Shown: piece by piece, positions 41,668-50,840 of the stretch
Position numbering within the stretch: the first letter of the stretch is position 1
Layout: each line of letters starts with the position of its first letter
Assembly (NCBI GenBank): GCA_963747595.1
Contig: CAVVFO010000002.1
Coordinates: 1,178,001-1,242,000, forward strand
Direction of reading: 5' to 3'
From: Oleiagrimonas sp963747595
GTDB lineage: Bacteria > Pseudomonadota > Gammaproteobacteria > Xanthomonadales > Rhodanobacteraceae
DNA: 64,000 nt
Translations under genes and position numbers: made by a program
The notes under the pieces: generated by a model
Database searches by the model: none
What the model was told of the DNA's origin: nothing
The model's input: only the letters and a program-made list of their open reading frames with translations

Positions 41668-42092
41668 GTTGCGTCCTCCTCGTGCGAAAGTGCCTGCAGA
41701 ATCGGGCAATGCTCCAGCGCGCCATGGCCGGGACAGGCATCGATCAGCTCCTGCAGCCCCGCGCGCATGCGCTCGAGTTCGCAGAGGCGATGTTCGACCT
41801 CGTGCAAACGCTCCTGCGCACGCTGTTTCACTCCTGCCACGCCGCGCGCGCGATCGCCGGACAGGGCCAGCAATTCGCGGACCGTATCCAGGCGAAATCC
41901 CAGCGTCTTGGCGCGGCGGATGAAGCGCAGTTGCGCCACCGCATCGTCATCGTAGTCCCGATAGCCGGACGGTCGACGTCGCGGTTCGGGCAGCAGCCCC
42001 TCGCGCTCGTAATAGCGAATCGTGTCGATGCCAACGCCGGCCGCGCGGGCCGCCGCGCCGATGCTCAGATGAGTGCTGGATGGACTGTTCAT
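41664..42092 (-). CDS. MerR-family heavy-metal-responsive regulator (CueR-like)
   Basis: A 142 aa MerR activator. The winged helix-turn-helix is LSIGAAARAAGVGIDTIRYY, followed by EREGLLPEP and GYRDYDDDAV, a dimerisation coiled coil, and a metal loop with two Cys in CPGHGALEHCPI (eight residues between them, one more than in E. coli CueR). It directly controls the coupled ATPase. A dyad operator lies just upstream. The sensed metal is likely copper or silver from the partner ATPase, but the Cys spacing leaves that open. Confidence 0.9.
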   Translation of the reverse strand: MNSPSSTHLSIGAAARAAGVGIDTIRYYEREGLLPEPRRRPSGYRDYDDDAVAQLRFIRRAKTLGFRLDTVRELLALSGDRARGVAGVKQRAQERLHEVEHRLCELERMRAGLQELIDACPGHGALEHCPILQALSHEEDAT

Positions 42093-42102
42093 GCACGCAT
42101 GG

Positions 42103-42137
42103 TAAACCCTTGAGTGCGGTCCAGAGTCAAGGGTTTT
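42103..42137. promoter_or_regulatory. MerR-type dyad operator/promoter of the merR-ATPase operon
   Basis: Ten bases upstream of the merR start codon is a strong inverted repeat: AAACCCTTGA and its mirror TCAAGGGTTT, about 12 bases apart. On the coding strand the left arm includes TTGACT, a good -35 hexamer, and the arms span the stretched -35/-10 spacer as in CueR/MerR promoters. Binding by the adjacent MerR protein is inferred. Confidence 0.75.
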
Positions 42138-42341
42138 ACCCGGGGCAGCCCGGGGAGACGGCCAGGCCTCACCGCGGCTCGCGCGAGGGGCCCGCACCCG
42201 TGCCTGCAGTTGGAGAATCATCCGGACGCGGCGCTGCCTCGCGATGCGGGACGAAAACGCATGGCGGCGCATCACAGCACCCGCCAGCCGATCGGGCCGC
42301 GAGCACCAGCAGAACATGTCATGCCACGCCCGCCGGTGCGC

Positions 42342-42944
42342 TCATATCGCGCGGGCATCCAGCACGAACATGCCCCACCATGGGCGGGCACGAAACCGCG
42401 CCACTTCGACCACATCGAATCCGGCGTCACTCACGCAGGCGCGTGCCGCATGCGCACCCAGCACCGTCCCCAGTGGACGCCGCAGCAGACGCAACGCCGT
42501 TGCGGCCAGCCACGTCCCCGGGTCGTCGCTGCACCAGTCCACCAACACCAACCGGCCGCCCGGAGGCAGCACCCGGCGGCATTCACCCAGCATGCGCTGC
42601 ACATCGTCGCTGTAGTGCAGCACGCTTGTGCTGAGTACCGTGCGGAACGAGGCAGAGGCAAACGGCAACGCTTCGGCATAGCCGCCTACGCGTCGCGCCA
42701 CCCGCGAACGCGCCCGGCTCAGCATGGCAAGCGACGGATCGACGCCCACCGAGCCAGGGCCGCCGAACCGCTGCAACATCACGCCCGTGCCGCACCCGAC
42801 ATCCAGCATGTCCGCGGTCGCCGTCTCCAGCCCCTGGCGACGCAGGCGATGCGCGATGTCTTCGCCGTACCCATGCCACCGCGTATCGTAGGCGGACGCC
42901 AGGCGCGCATACTCGCGACGTGAACGGTCGCGTTGCGCACTCAC
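42342..42944 (-). CDS. Class I SAM-dependent methyltransferase
   Basis: A 200 aa methyltransferase with the SAM motif I MLDVGCGTGVMLQRFGGPG, acidic motif after the second strand (VGVDPSLAMLSRA), motif SFRTVLSTSVLHYSDD and motif RRVLPPGGRLVLVDW. It resembles the UbiE/methyltransf-11 group. Substrate is not evident. It stands alone, divergent from rlmJ with a 247 bp gap in which I see no further gene. Confidence 0.82.
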   Translation of the reverse strand: MSAQRDRSRREYARLASAYDTRWHGYGEDIAHRLRRQGLETATADMLDVGCGTGVMLQRFGGPGSVGVDPSLAMLSRARSRVARRVGGYAEALPFASASFRTVLSTSVLHYSDDVQRMLGECRRVLPPGGRLVLVDWCSDDPGTWLAATALRLLRRPLGTVLGAHAARACVSDAGFDVVEVARFRARPWWGMFVLDARAI

Positions 42945-43191
42945 GGTCTGCGCGCCGGGAGCGTGGGCGGGAGAAAGCGTCCGGCTGCGATCATGTTCTC
43001 ATCCATCAGGCTGCGGCGCTGGCAGAGGCCGACATGGAACCACCCTGCACGCCTTCGGTTGCCGCATCCATGGGGACCGCCGATCGCGCTCTGCAACGTT
43101 TCCGCCGCCACGCTCCTGGATGCGGTGTGGGGATCATGCGGATCAGTGTAGTGTGCTCCTTCTCCCGCCGCTGCAGACCGCCTCTTTCCAC

Positions 43192-44025
43192 ATGAACTAT
43201 CGCCACGTCTTCCATGCCGGCAACTTCGCCGACGTGCTCAAGCACAGCGTGCTGCTCGCCCTGATCGATGCCTTGACGCACAAGGACACACCGCTGTGCT
43301 TCATCGATACGCATGCCGGCGCCGGCCGGTACGATCTGGCCGCTGCCGAGGCACGCAAGACCGGCGAGGCGATCGAGGGCATCGAGCGGTTGCGTCTGGC
43401 GGAGCGGCTGCCCGATCTGCTGCAACGCTACGTCGACACGGTGAAGGCGCAACCGGACGGCTTCTATCCCGGCTCGCCGCTGCTTGCCGCCACCTGGTTG
43501 CGCGCGCAGGACAGCGCGCAGCTGTGCGAGATACAGGGCGACGAGACGCGTGCGCTGCGTCGCCTGTTCGCCGGCGACACCCGGGTGCACGTACACGACC
43601 GCGATGGCTACGCTGCCTTGAAGGCATTGCTGCCCCCGCGCGAACGTCGTGGCCTGGTGCTGATCGATCCACCCTACGAACAACAGGATGCCGAATTCCG
43701 TGTCATCCAGCAGTCCCTGCAGGTCGCACTGCAACGCTGGCCGAACGGCGTGTACGCCATCTGGTATCCGATCAAGCTGCGCCGCCATATCGCACCATTC
43801 CACCGCTGGCTGAGCCGATGCGGCAGTCGCCGCGTGCTGGCCGCGGAGCTGCTGTTGCACCCGGACGACTCTCCGCTGCGCCTCAATGGCGCGGGCATGG
43901 CCATCATCAACGCGCCCTGGCAACTGGACCGCCGCATGCGCGAGATCCTGCCCGCAATGGCGCGGCATCTGGGTGAAAAAGCCACCCGTTACAGTCTCCT
44001 GCACCTGGTCGACGAAGCGGCCTGA
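43192..44025 (+). CDS. rlmJ: 23S rRNA (adenine-2030-N6)-methyltransferase RlmJ
   Basis: RlmJ methylates A2030 of 23S rRNA. The 277 aa protein starts MNYRHVFHAGNFADVLKHSV, the family hallmark, has the SAM element FIDTHAGAGRYDL and the catalytic LIDPPYEQQ (the N6-adenine DPPY motif). ATG 43192 is the start; frames upstream give non-family sequence. It is followed 77 bases later by the lipoprotein gene. Confidence 0.94.
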   Translation: MNYRHVFHAGNFADVLKHSVLLALIDALTHKDTPLCFIDTHAGAGRYDLAAAEARKTGEAIEGIERLRLAERLPDLLQRYVDTVKAQPDGFYPGSPLLAATWLRAQDSAQLCEIQGDETRALRRLFAGDTRVHVHDRDGYAALKALLPPRERRGLVLIDPPYEQQDAEFRVIQQSLQVALQRWPNGVYAIWYPIKLRRHIAPFHRWLSRCGSRRVLAAELLLHPDDSPLRLNGAGMAIINAPWQLDRRMREILPAMARHLGEKATRYSLLHLVDEAA

Positions 44026-44102
44026 ACGGTGCTGTAGCCGGTTCAGCTGCACGTCACTACAGTACATTGCGACTGCCCCCGCAACGCCAAGGTAGACAGC
44101 TC

Positions 44103-44624
44103 ATGCACACGAGGACATACGCCCGACTGCTTTTCACATGTGTCGCTACCGGTCTTCTGCTGCTGCTGGGCGGGTGCGCCCCTGCGCCGATCTACAAGCC
44201 GGCCGCCGGCACCGTCCAGGTTCCACCGTCGCAAGTGGCTCGAACGCCGGAAGACTACGCCGGCCAGCAGGTGATCTGGGGCGGCCGGGTCGTGCAGGTC
44301 GCCAATTTTTCCGACCATTCCGAGATCCAGGTGCTGTCCTATCCACTGGACAGGTCACAGCGCCCGCGCATCGGGGACAACAATGGCAATGGCCGCTTCA
44401 TCGTCAGCATCCCCGGCTACGTGGAACCCCTGAACTACCCTGCCGGATCGCTGCTGACCGCCAGCGGCACGCTCAAAGGCGTGCGCTCGGGCAAAGTCGG
44501 CTCGGCCGCCTATGTGTTTCCTATCGTGCAAAGCGGCAGGATCCACAGCTGGACCGCCGAGGAAATGCGCCAGGGCCACCCGCACTTCAACTTCGGCCTC
44601 GGTGTGGGCGTGGGCATCCACTGA
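44103..44624 (+). CDS. Slp-family outer-membrane lipoprotein
   Basis: A 173 aa lipoprotein. The signal peptide MHTRTYARLLFTCVATGLLL ends in the lipobox LLGGC, with the lipidated Cys at residue 25. The mature part (WGGRVVQVANFSDHSEIQVL, YPLDRSQRP, GRFIVSIPGYVEPLNYPAG) matches the Slp family of starvation-inducible or acid-related lipoproteins. A role in acid or stationary-phase stress is only a family inference. It ends just before a palindromic repeat. Confidence 0.87.
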   Translation: MHTRTYARLLFTCVATGLLLLLGGCAPAPIYKPAAGTVQVPPSQVARTPEDYAGQQVIWGGRVVQVANFSDHSEIQVLSYPLDRSQRPRIGDNNGNGRFIVSIPGYVEPLNYPAGSLLTASGTLKGVRSGKVGSAAYVFPIVQSGRIHSWTAEEMRQGHPHFNFGLGVGVGIH

Positions 44625-44644
44625 CCACTGCTTCGGGGAAACCT

Positions 44645-44806
44645 CGCAGGGCGGATCAACCCCGCGAGGGGACTCCTGAGCGACGCAAATCTCCGTGGGA
44701 TTTCGGTCAGGAGCAAGGCAACGAATCCCGCCGGCTTGCGATTTTATCGTCGTGTCGTCCCGCAAGCAGGCGGCGCCGTCGCTGTCGCTCCTTGATCCTT
44801 CCTGCG
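44645..44806. repeat. Palindromic repeat element, copy A (with nested hairpin)
   Basis: The outer arms, CGCAGGGCGGATCAA near 44645 and its mirror ending at 44806, plus the inner arms CCGCCGGCTTGCG and CGCAAGCAGGCGG, match the palindromes at 46522 and 50841. Unlike them, the left arm is split by about 50 extra bases that form their own hairpin (44673-44713, arms CTCCTGA and TCAGGAG). It lies between the Slp-like gene and the convergent CDF gene. Confidence 0.7.
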
Positions 44807-44812
44807 TGTCGA

Positions 44813-45721
44813 TCAGTCGGCAATATCCGGTTCGAAGAAGCTCCAGCGCACCTGCGGAAATTCCTCGCGGAAGGCTTTCTCGCACGTATTGGTCGCCTCG
44901 ATCAGGGCTTGCGGCGAGTCCACAGGCGCCATGTGTGCCTTCACCGAAACCATCACATCCTCGCCCATCTGCAGGGTGATCAGGTTATAGACCTTTGCAA
45001 TCTCCGGGCGTTGCTCATAGAACGCCAGCATGCGCTCGTACACCAGTGGATCCACGCCCTGGCCGATCAACAGCGCCTTGATCTCGATGGCCACGACCAC
45101 CGCCACCATCATCAGGAGTGCGCCGATGCCCAGTGTGCCCAGGGCATCGAACAGCAGATTGCCCGTGATCATGGTCAGTGCCACCGCCACCATGGCAAAA
45201 CTCAGGCCCACGATCGCCGCGGAATCCTCGCTCAGGATCACCAGCAGTTCGCTGGAGCGGCTTTCGCGGAACCAGCGCCACAGGCTCCTGCCATGGCGAC
45301 GGCGATTGACCTGCTGCAGGCAGCCATGCAGCGAAATTCCTTCGACCACCATGCCGAACGCCAGTACACCCAGCGCCAGCCACGGCCACTGCAGCGGCTC
45401 GGGATGAGTGAGCTTCTGAATGCCCTCGTAGATGGAGAACAGCCCCCCCAAGCTGAACAGCAGAATGGCCACCAGGAACGACCAGAAATACAGCGCGCGC
45501 CCGCGCCCCAGCGGATACTCCGCCGACGCCGGCGTCTTCGCCTGACGCATGCCCAGAAGCAGCAATCCCTGATTGCCGCAATCGGCCAGTGAATGCACCG
45601 ATTCGGCCAGCATCGATCCCGAGCCGGTCAGCAGGGCCGCCACCAGCTTGCAGGCGAAGATGGCGAAATTGGCGCCCAGGGCGAGGAAAATCGACTTCAG
45701 CGACCCATCGTGTTCGGACAT
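44813..45721 (-). CDS. Cation diffusion facilitator (CDF) transporter
   Basis: A 302 aa metal/proton antiporter of the CDF family. Membrane helix 2 carries the motif SMLAESVHSLADCGNQGLLL, where H and D are the metal-site residues, and helix 5 carries LSEDSAAIVGL. The C-terminal cytoplasmic domain (VYNLITLQMGEDVMVSVKAH) is typical. The SVHSLADCGNQ pattern places it near the SLC30A9 (ZnT9)-like branch. The start is ATG 45721 (MSEHDGSLKSIFL). The metal is not determined, zinc being the family default. Confidence 0.88.
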   Translation of the reverse strand: MSEHDGSLKSIFLALGANFAIFACKLVAALLTGSGSMLAESVHSLADCGNQGLLLLGMRQAKTPASAEYPLGRGRALYFWSFLVAILLFSLGGLFSIYEGIQKLTHPEPLQWPWLALGVLAFGMVVEGISLHGCLQQVNRRRHGRSLWRWFRESRSSELLVILSEDSAAIVGLSFAMVAVALTMITGNLLFDALGTLGIGALLMMVAVVVAIEIKALLIGQGVDPLVYERMLAFYEQRPEIAKVYNLITLQMGEDVMVSVKAHMAPVDSPQALIEATNTCEKAFREEFPQVRWSFFEPDIAD

Positions 45722-45914
45722 GAACCACGCTTCCACATGATGCAGGACCTGCAGTGTAACGGTGTGGCGTGTCGCCGCGGTCGGCGTCACGGCCAGCGCC
45801 GGCAACCACCCTGCGCCGGTGGCTGGATACCCTGAACCGTTCGCGGCGCCTTGCTTGCAACGCTTTTTGCGCGCGTCGCACAATACAGGCCCCAGCAGGG
45901 TCCAGAGCGCACGC

Positions 45915-46517
45915 ATGGCCTCCGTCCAAACCGTTGCCGATCCGCTGTTGCCCGCCCCCGGCCAGAGGCGATTCGGCGGCAACACGCAACAATGTCATGA
46001 CGATGAAACGTGGATCACATTGGCCGATGGCCGCACCCTGCTGAAGCGCAGCATTGCGCCGGGCGATCTCGGTGCGATCAAGCGTTTGTTTGCACGGCTG
46101 TCCCCGGACGAGATCCGCAGGCGCTTCATGTTCATCATGAACACCCTACCGGAGAGCATGGCGCAGCGATTCTGCACACCGGATCCCGCGCTGGAGGCGG
46201 CGTGGGTGCTGATGGACACGCAGGCAGAACCGGCTGAAATGCGCGGGGTGGGTCGCATCTATCTCGACCGCGCCAGCAACAGCGCGGAATTCGCGGTACT
46301 GGTGGAACGCGCGTGGACCGGCCGCGGCCTGGGCGCGCGGCTGATGCAGCAACTGGTCGATAAAAGCCGCTGCCGCGGACTGGATGAACTGTGGGGCCAT
46401 GTGCTGATCGAAAACCGGCCCATGCTGGACCTGTGCCGCGAAATCGGTTTCAAGCGCCGCCAGGCGGTCGATGACGCCGGCACCACCATCATCGCCCTGG
46501 ATCTGACCCGCACCTGA
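45915..46517 (+). CDS. GNAT-family N-acetyltransferase
   Basis: A 200 aa acetyltransferase. The N-terminal strand is TLADGRTLLKRSIAPGDLGA, and the acetyl-CoA loop is ERAWTGRGLGARLMQQLVDK, giving the R/Q-x-x-G-x-G/A pattern. The C-terminal strand is LWGHVLIENRPMLDLCREIG. It resembles the single-domain GNATs that accompany or derive from protein acetyltransferases of the Pat type. Substrate unknown. Start chosen at ATG 45915; longer forms run into the divergent CDF promoter region. Confidence 0.82.
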   Translation: MASVQTVADPLLPAPGQRRFGGNTQQCHDDETWITLADGRTLLKRSIAPGDLGAIKRLFARLSPDEIRRRFMFIMNTLPESMAQRFCTPDPALEAAWVLMDTQAEPAEMRGVGRIYLDRASNSAEFAVLVERAWTGRGLGARLMQQLVDKSRCRGLDELWGHVLIENRPMLDLCREIGFKRRQAVDDAGTTIIALDLTRT

Positions 46518-46521
46518 GCAG

Positions 46522-46627
46522 GTAGGGTGGCTCAAGGAGCGTGAGCGACGGAGCCGCCTGCTTGCGGGAAAGTGGAGCATTACAGTCAAGCAGGCGGATC
46601 CGTCCCTTCGGTCCTTGATCCGCCCTG
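46522..46627. repeat. Palindromic repeat element, copy B
   Basis: A 106 bp inverted repeat. The left arm starts GTAGGGTGGCTCAAGGAGC and runs into CCGCCTGCTTG; the right arm starts CAAGCAGGCGGATCCGTC and ends TTGATCCGCCCTG. The arms match over about 40 bases with a few differences. It starts five bases after the GNAT stop and so could serve as a 3' hairpin for that transcript. It is related to copies at 44645 and 50841. Confidence 0.8.
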
Positions 46628-46747
46628 TGCGGCGGCGCGACTCACTCGCCGACCCACGTGGCCTTCCACAGCACCCTGCTAGAATGGCGGGCCGTTTTTC
46701 CCTCACGCTGGCCGCCGATGGCGACCGGCGATGCACGCGTTAAGCCC

Positions 46748-49700
46748 ATGCCCACATCCCTGATTCGCCCGCCCCTGCCCACCAACCCCAAGCAGCGCCG
46801 TTACTGGATTGCGCCACATGGCTCCTCCATGGCGCTGGCTGTGGCCGAGGCCGCGCGCGCCCACGACGGCCTGCTGGTGGTGGTCACGCGCGACAACCTG
46901 CGCGCGCACCAGCTGGAAGACGAGCTGGCGGTGTTTGCCAGCGACATGCCAGTGCTGCATTTCCCCGACTGGGAAACCCTGCCCTACGACGCCTTCAGCC
47001 CGCATCCGCAGATCATCTCGCAGCGCATCGCCACGCTGTACCAGCTGCCGGCCACCGCCCGCGGCGTGCTGGTGGTGCCGGTGGCCACGCTGATGCAGCG
47101 CCTGGCTCCGCGCAGCTATGTCTCCGGCTCCGGGTTGTCGCTGAAACTGGGACAGACCTTCGAGCTGGGCGCGGAGCAACGGCGCCTGGAGTCGGCCGGC
47201 TACCGCAACGTGCCGCAGGTGGGCGAGCCGGGCGAGTTTGCCGTGCGCGGCGCGTTGATCGACATCTTCCCCATGGGCACCGACACGCCCTACCGCGTGG
47301 AACTGTTCGACGAGGAGATCGATTCCATCCGCACCTTCGACCCGGAGTCGCAGCGCTCCGAGCTGAAAGTGGAACAGGTGGAACTGCTGCCGGCCCGCGA
47401 ATTCCCGCTCACCGATGCCGCCGCGCGCGATTTCCGCAACAACCTGCGCGAACGGTTCCCCATCGACATCCGCCGCTGTCCGCTGTACCAGGACATGAAG
47501 GAAGGCGTCACGCCGGGCGGCATCGAGTACTACCTGCCGCTGTTCTTCAAGACCACGGAAACGCTGTTCGACTATCTCGACGACCGCGCCCTGTTCGTGC
47601 TGGGCGAGAACGCAATGGAATCCGCCGAACATTTCTGGGAACAGACCGCGGAACGCTACGACCAGCGCGCGCACGACATCGAACGCCCGGTGCTGCCGCC
47701 GGCGGAGCTGTACCTGCCGCCCGCGCAGCTGCGCGAACGCCTCAATCTCCAGCGCCGCGCGGAACTGGTCGAACAGGGTCATGAACATTCCGTCGACCTG
47801 GGTACCCAGCCGGCACCGGACGTGCCGCTGAATGCACGCGACGAGGCCCCCGCCGCCGCCCTCAAGCGCTTTCTCGATGCCTATCCCGGCCGCGTGCTGG
47901 TTGTCGCCGATTCCGCCGGCCGGCGCGAGGCGCTGGGCGACCAGCTGGGCAGCGCCGAACTGCGGCCGCAACCGGTCGAGGGCTGGCGCGATTTCGTCAC
48001 CGGCGAGGTGCCTTTCGCCATCACCGTCGCCGATCTGGAACAGGGCTTCGCGCTGACCGATCCCGCACTGACCGTGCTGACCGAGCGCGAGCTGTTCGGC
48101 GAGCGCGTGCGCCAGGATCGCAAGCGCCGTCGCGGCAGCGCCAAGGCGCGCGATCCGGACACCATCATCCGCGATCTCAACGAACTGGCGCTGGGCTCGC
48201 CCATCGTGCACATCGACCACGGCGTGGGCCGTTACCAAGGGTTGGAATCGCTGGACCTGGGCGATACGCCGGGCGAGTTCCTGGCCATCGAATATGCCAA
48301 GGGCGACAAGCTGTACGTGCCCGTGGCGCAGCTGGGTCTGGTCAGCCGCTACACCGGTACCGCGCCGGAGCTGGCGCCGCTGCACTCGCTGGGCGGCGAG
48401 GCCTGGGACAAGGCGCGCCGCCGCGCCGCGGAAAAGGTGCGCGACGTGGCCGCCGAACTGCTGGCCATCTACGCCCAGCGCGAGGCGCGCCAGGGGCAGT
48501 CGCTGATCAGCGAGCGTTCCATGTACGCCTCGTTCGCCGCCGGCTTCCCGTTCGAGGAAACGCCGGACCAGCAGCAGGCCATCGAAGCGGTGATCGCCGA
48601 TCTGGCCGCACCGCAGGCCATGGATCGCGTCATCTGCGGCGACGTCGGTTTCGGCAAGACCGAGGTGGCGCTGCGCGCCGCGTTCATCACCGCCAGCGCC
48701 GGCAAGCAGGTGGCCGTACTGGTCCCCACCACGCTGCTGGCGCAGCAGCACTACCAGAACTTCGCCGACCGTTTCGCCGACTGGCCGATGGAGATCGAGG
48801 TGCTGTCGCGCTTCAAGTCGAAGAAGGCCATCGACGCCGGGCTGCAAAAGCTGGCCGATGGCAAGGTCGACATCATCATCGGCACGCACAAGCTGCTGCA
48901 GTCGGACGTGAAGTTCAAGGATCTGGGGCTGGTCATCGTCGACGAGGAACAGCGCTTCGGCGTGCGGCAGAAGGAAAAGCTGAAGAAGCTGCGCGCCGAG
49001 GTGGATCTGTTGACCCTCACCGCCACGCCGATCCCGCGCACGCTGAACATGTCCATGAACGGCCTGCGTGATCTGTCCATCATCGCCACCGCGCCGGCGC
49101 ATCGCATGGCGGTCAAGACCATGGTGGCGCCCTACGATCCGGCCATGATCCGCGAGGCCTTCCAGCGCGAACTGCAGCGCGGCGGGCAGATCTATTTCCT
49201 GCACAACCAGGTGCAGTCCATCGACCGCGTGGCGCGCGAGCTGGAAGAGCTGGTGCCCGATGCCCGCGTGCGCATCGCCCACGGCCAGATGCCCGAGCGC
49301 GAGCTGGAACAGGTGATGCTGGATTTCCACCGCCAGCGCTTCAACGTGCTGGTGTGCACCACCATCATCGAGACCGGCATCGACATCCCCACCGCCAACA
49401 CCATCATCATCGACCGCGCCGACCGCTTCGGCCTGGCGCAGCTGCACCAACTGCGCGGACGCGTGGGGCGTTCGCACCATCGCGCCTACGCCTACCTGGT
49501 GGTGCCCGACCGCAAGGCGATCTCCGGCGATGCCGCCAAACGCCTGGACGCCTTGGCCTCGATGGAAGAACTGGGCGCGGGCTTCACCCTGGCCACGCAC
49601 GACCTGGAAATCCGCGGCGCTGGCGAACTGCTGGGCGATGAGCAATCCGGACAGATCCAGGAAGTGGGCTTCGGCCTCTACAACGAATTGCTGGACCGCG

Positions 49701-50203
49701 CCGTGCGCGCGCTGAAGAGCGGCAAGCTGCCGGATTTCGATCTCACCAGCGATCACGAGACCGATGTCGCCCTGCACCTGCCGGCGCTGATCCCGGATGA
49801 CTACCTGCCCGACGTGCACGCGCGCCTGACCCTCTACAAGCGCATCGCCAGCGCCCGCGACGAAGACGCGCTGCGCGAACTGCAGGTGGAAATGATCGAC
49901 CGCTTCGGCCTGCTTCCGGATGCGGTAAAGAACCTGTTCACGCTCACCGAGCTGAAACTCAAGGCCACGCCGCTGGGCATCCGCAAACTGGAATTCGGCC
50001 CCACCGGCGGCCGCGTGCTGTTCCGCGAAGAGCCGTCCATCGACCCCACCGCCATCATCCGCCTGATCCAGACCCAGCCGCGCGTCTACAAACTCGACGG
50101 CCAGGACAAGCTGAAGATTTCCCTGGAGCTGCCCGGCGCCACCGAACGCATCCGCAGCGCCCGCGAGCTGCTCGAGACGCTGGCCACGCGCAAGGCCGCC
50201 TGA
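46748..50203 (+). CDS. mfd: Transcription-repair coupling factor Mfd
   Basis: Mfd removes stalled RNA polymerase and recruits UvrA to lesions. The 1151 aa protein has the UvrB-like N-terminal module (about 1-350), the RNA-polymerase interacting domain (around 480-560, VHIDHGVGRYQGLESL), and the RecG-like translocase with Walker A GDVGFGKTEVALRAA, the DEEQ box (IVDEEQRFGVRQKEK), TATPIPRTL, and the TRG region ending in RGRVGRSHHRAYAYL. The C-terminal D7 domain is present. The start is ATG 46748 (MPTSLIRPPLP). Confidence 0.96.
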   Translation: MPTSLIRPPLPTNPKQRRYWIAPHGSSMALAVAEAARAHDGLLVVVTRDNLRAHQLEDELAVFASDMPVLHFPDWETLPYDAFSPHPQIISQRIATLYQLPATARGVLVVPVATLMQRLAPRSYVSGSGLSLKLGQTFELGAEQRRLESAGYRNVPQVGEPGEFAVRGALIDIFPMGTDTPYRVELFDEEIDSIRTFDPESQRSELKVEQVELLPAREFPLTDAAARDFRNNLRERFPIDIRRCPLYQDMKEGVTPGGIEYYLPLFFKTTETLFDYLDDRALFVLGENAMESAEHFWEQTAERYDQRAHDIERPVLPPAELYLPPAQLRERLNLQRRAELVEQGHEHSVDLGTQPAPDVPLNARDEAPAAALKRFLDAYPGRVLVVADSAGRREALGDQLGSAELRPQPVEGWRDFVTGEVPFAITVADLEQGFALTDPALTVLTERELFGERVRQDRKRRRGSAKARDPDTIIRDLNELALGSPIVHIDHGVGRYQGLESLDLGDTPGEFLAIEYAKGDKLYVPVAQLGLVSRYTGTAPELAPLHSLGGEAWDKARRRAAEKVRDVAAELLAIYAQREARQGQSLISERSMYASFAAGFPFEETPDQQQAIEAVIADLAAPQAMDRVICGDVGFGKTEVALRAAFITASAGKQVAVLVPTTLLAQQHYQNFADRFADWPMEIEVLSRFKSKKAIDAGLQKLADGKVDIIIGTHKLLQSDVKFKDLGLVIVDEEQRFGVRQKEKLKKLRAEVDLLTLTATPIPRTLNMSMNGLRDLSIIATAPAHRMAVKTMVAPYDPAMIREAFQRELQRGGQIYFLHNQVQSIDRVARELEELVPDARVRIAHGQMPERELEQVMLDFHRQRFNVLVCTTIIETGIDIPTANTIIIDRADRFGLAQLHQLRGRVGRSHHRAYAYLVVPDRKAISGDAAKRLDALASMEELGAGFTLATHDLEIRGAGELLGDEQSGQIQEVGFGLYNELLDRAVRALKSGKLPDFDLTSDHETDVALHLPALIPDDYLPDVHARLTLYKRIASARDEDALRELQVEMIDRFGLLPDAVKNLFTLTELKLKATPLGIRKLEFGPTGGRVLFREEPSIDPTAIIRLIQTQPRVYKLDGQDKLKISLELPGATERIRSARELLETLATRKAA

Positions 50204-50320
50204 ACCGGATCGCAGACCGAGGGTGAGGAGCGGATTGGTCGTGGAGACAAGACATCGGATTCAACTCCGATTGGGACATTCCTTGCCACGATGGCCTCCC
50301 CATCATCGCGAGGACACACC

Positions 50321-50815
50321 ATGAAACTCGAAGGCTCCTGTCATTGCGGTCGCGTGCGTTTCACCTGCGAATCCAGCACTCCGGTTCCCTTCATGCGCTG
50401 CTACTGCTCGATCTGCCGCAAGACCGCCGGCACCGGCGGTTACGCCATCAACCTGGGTGCGGACGCCAACTCCATGCAGGTCACGGGACGCGAGCATCTG
50501 TCGATCTACCACGCCGAGATCGAGGAGGACGGCAAGCGCCGCACCAGTTCCGGTCAGCGTCATTTCTGCAAGCACTGCGGCAGTGCACTGTGGCTGTACG
50601 ACCCGGACTGGCCCGAGCTGATCCACCCGCATGCGTCGGCCATCGATACACCGCTGCCCGTCCCGCCCGAGCGCGTGCATATCCTGCTGGATTCCAAGGC
50701 CAACTGGGTGCAGGTGCCGGAAGGCCCCAATGAAAAGAAGTTCCAGCACTATCCCGATGAATCGCTGGCCGACTGGCACCAACGGCACGGGTTGTCCGAT
50801 GCCAAAGCCCCGTGA
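50321..50815 (+). CDS. GFA-family zinc-binding protein
   Basis: A 164 aa protein of the GFA (glutathione-dependent formaldehyde-activating-like) family. Zinc ligands are visible in GSCHCGRVRF, MRCYCSICRKT and HFCKHCGSAL. Most members have no proven enzymatic role, so a formaldehyde function should not be assumed. ATG 50321 has GAGG upstream; it follows mfd by 117 bases, on the same strand, and is followed by repeat copy C. Confidence 0.87.
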   Translation: MKLEGSCHCGRVRFTCESSTPVPFMRCYCSICRKTAGTGGYAINLGADANSMQVTGREHLSIYHAEIEEDGKRRTSSGQRHFCKHCGSALWLYDPDWPELIHPHASAIDTPLPVPPERVHILLDSKANWVQVPEGPNEKKFQHYPDESLADWHQRHGLSDAKAP

Positions 50816-50840
50816 TGCAAGCTACGGCCACACTTCTCAC

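Noticed and set aside
42114..42923. 269-codon plus-strand frame opposite the methyltransferase
   Set aside because: The minus-strand frame has all SAM-binding motifs; the plus frame has none.
46703..49819. 1038-codon open frame on the minus strand
   Set aside because: It is antisense to mfd; the translation is His/Gln/Val-rich with no family motif, the usual by-product of GC-rich codon use. Similar long antisense frames lie over flhA, the transglutaminase gene, sdhA, fumC, purF and glnD and were left out.
50321..50815. Formaldehyde-activating enzyme call for the GFA gene
   Set aside because: The zinc motifs fit the family, but most members lack this activity, so only the family is given.
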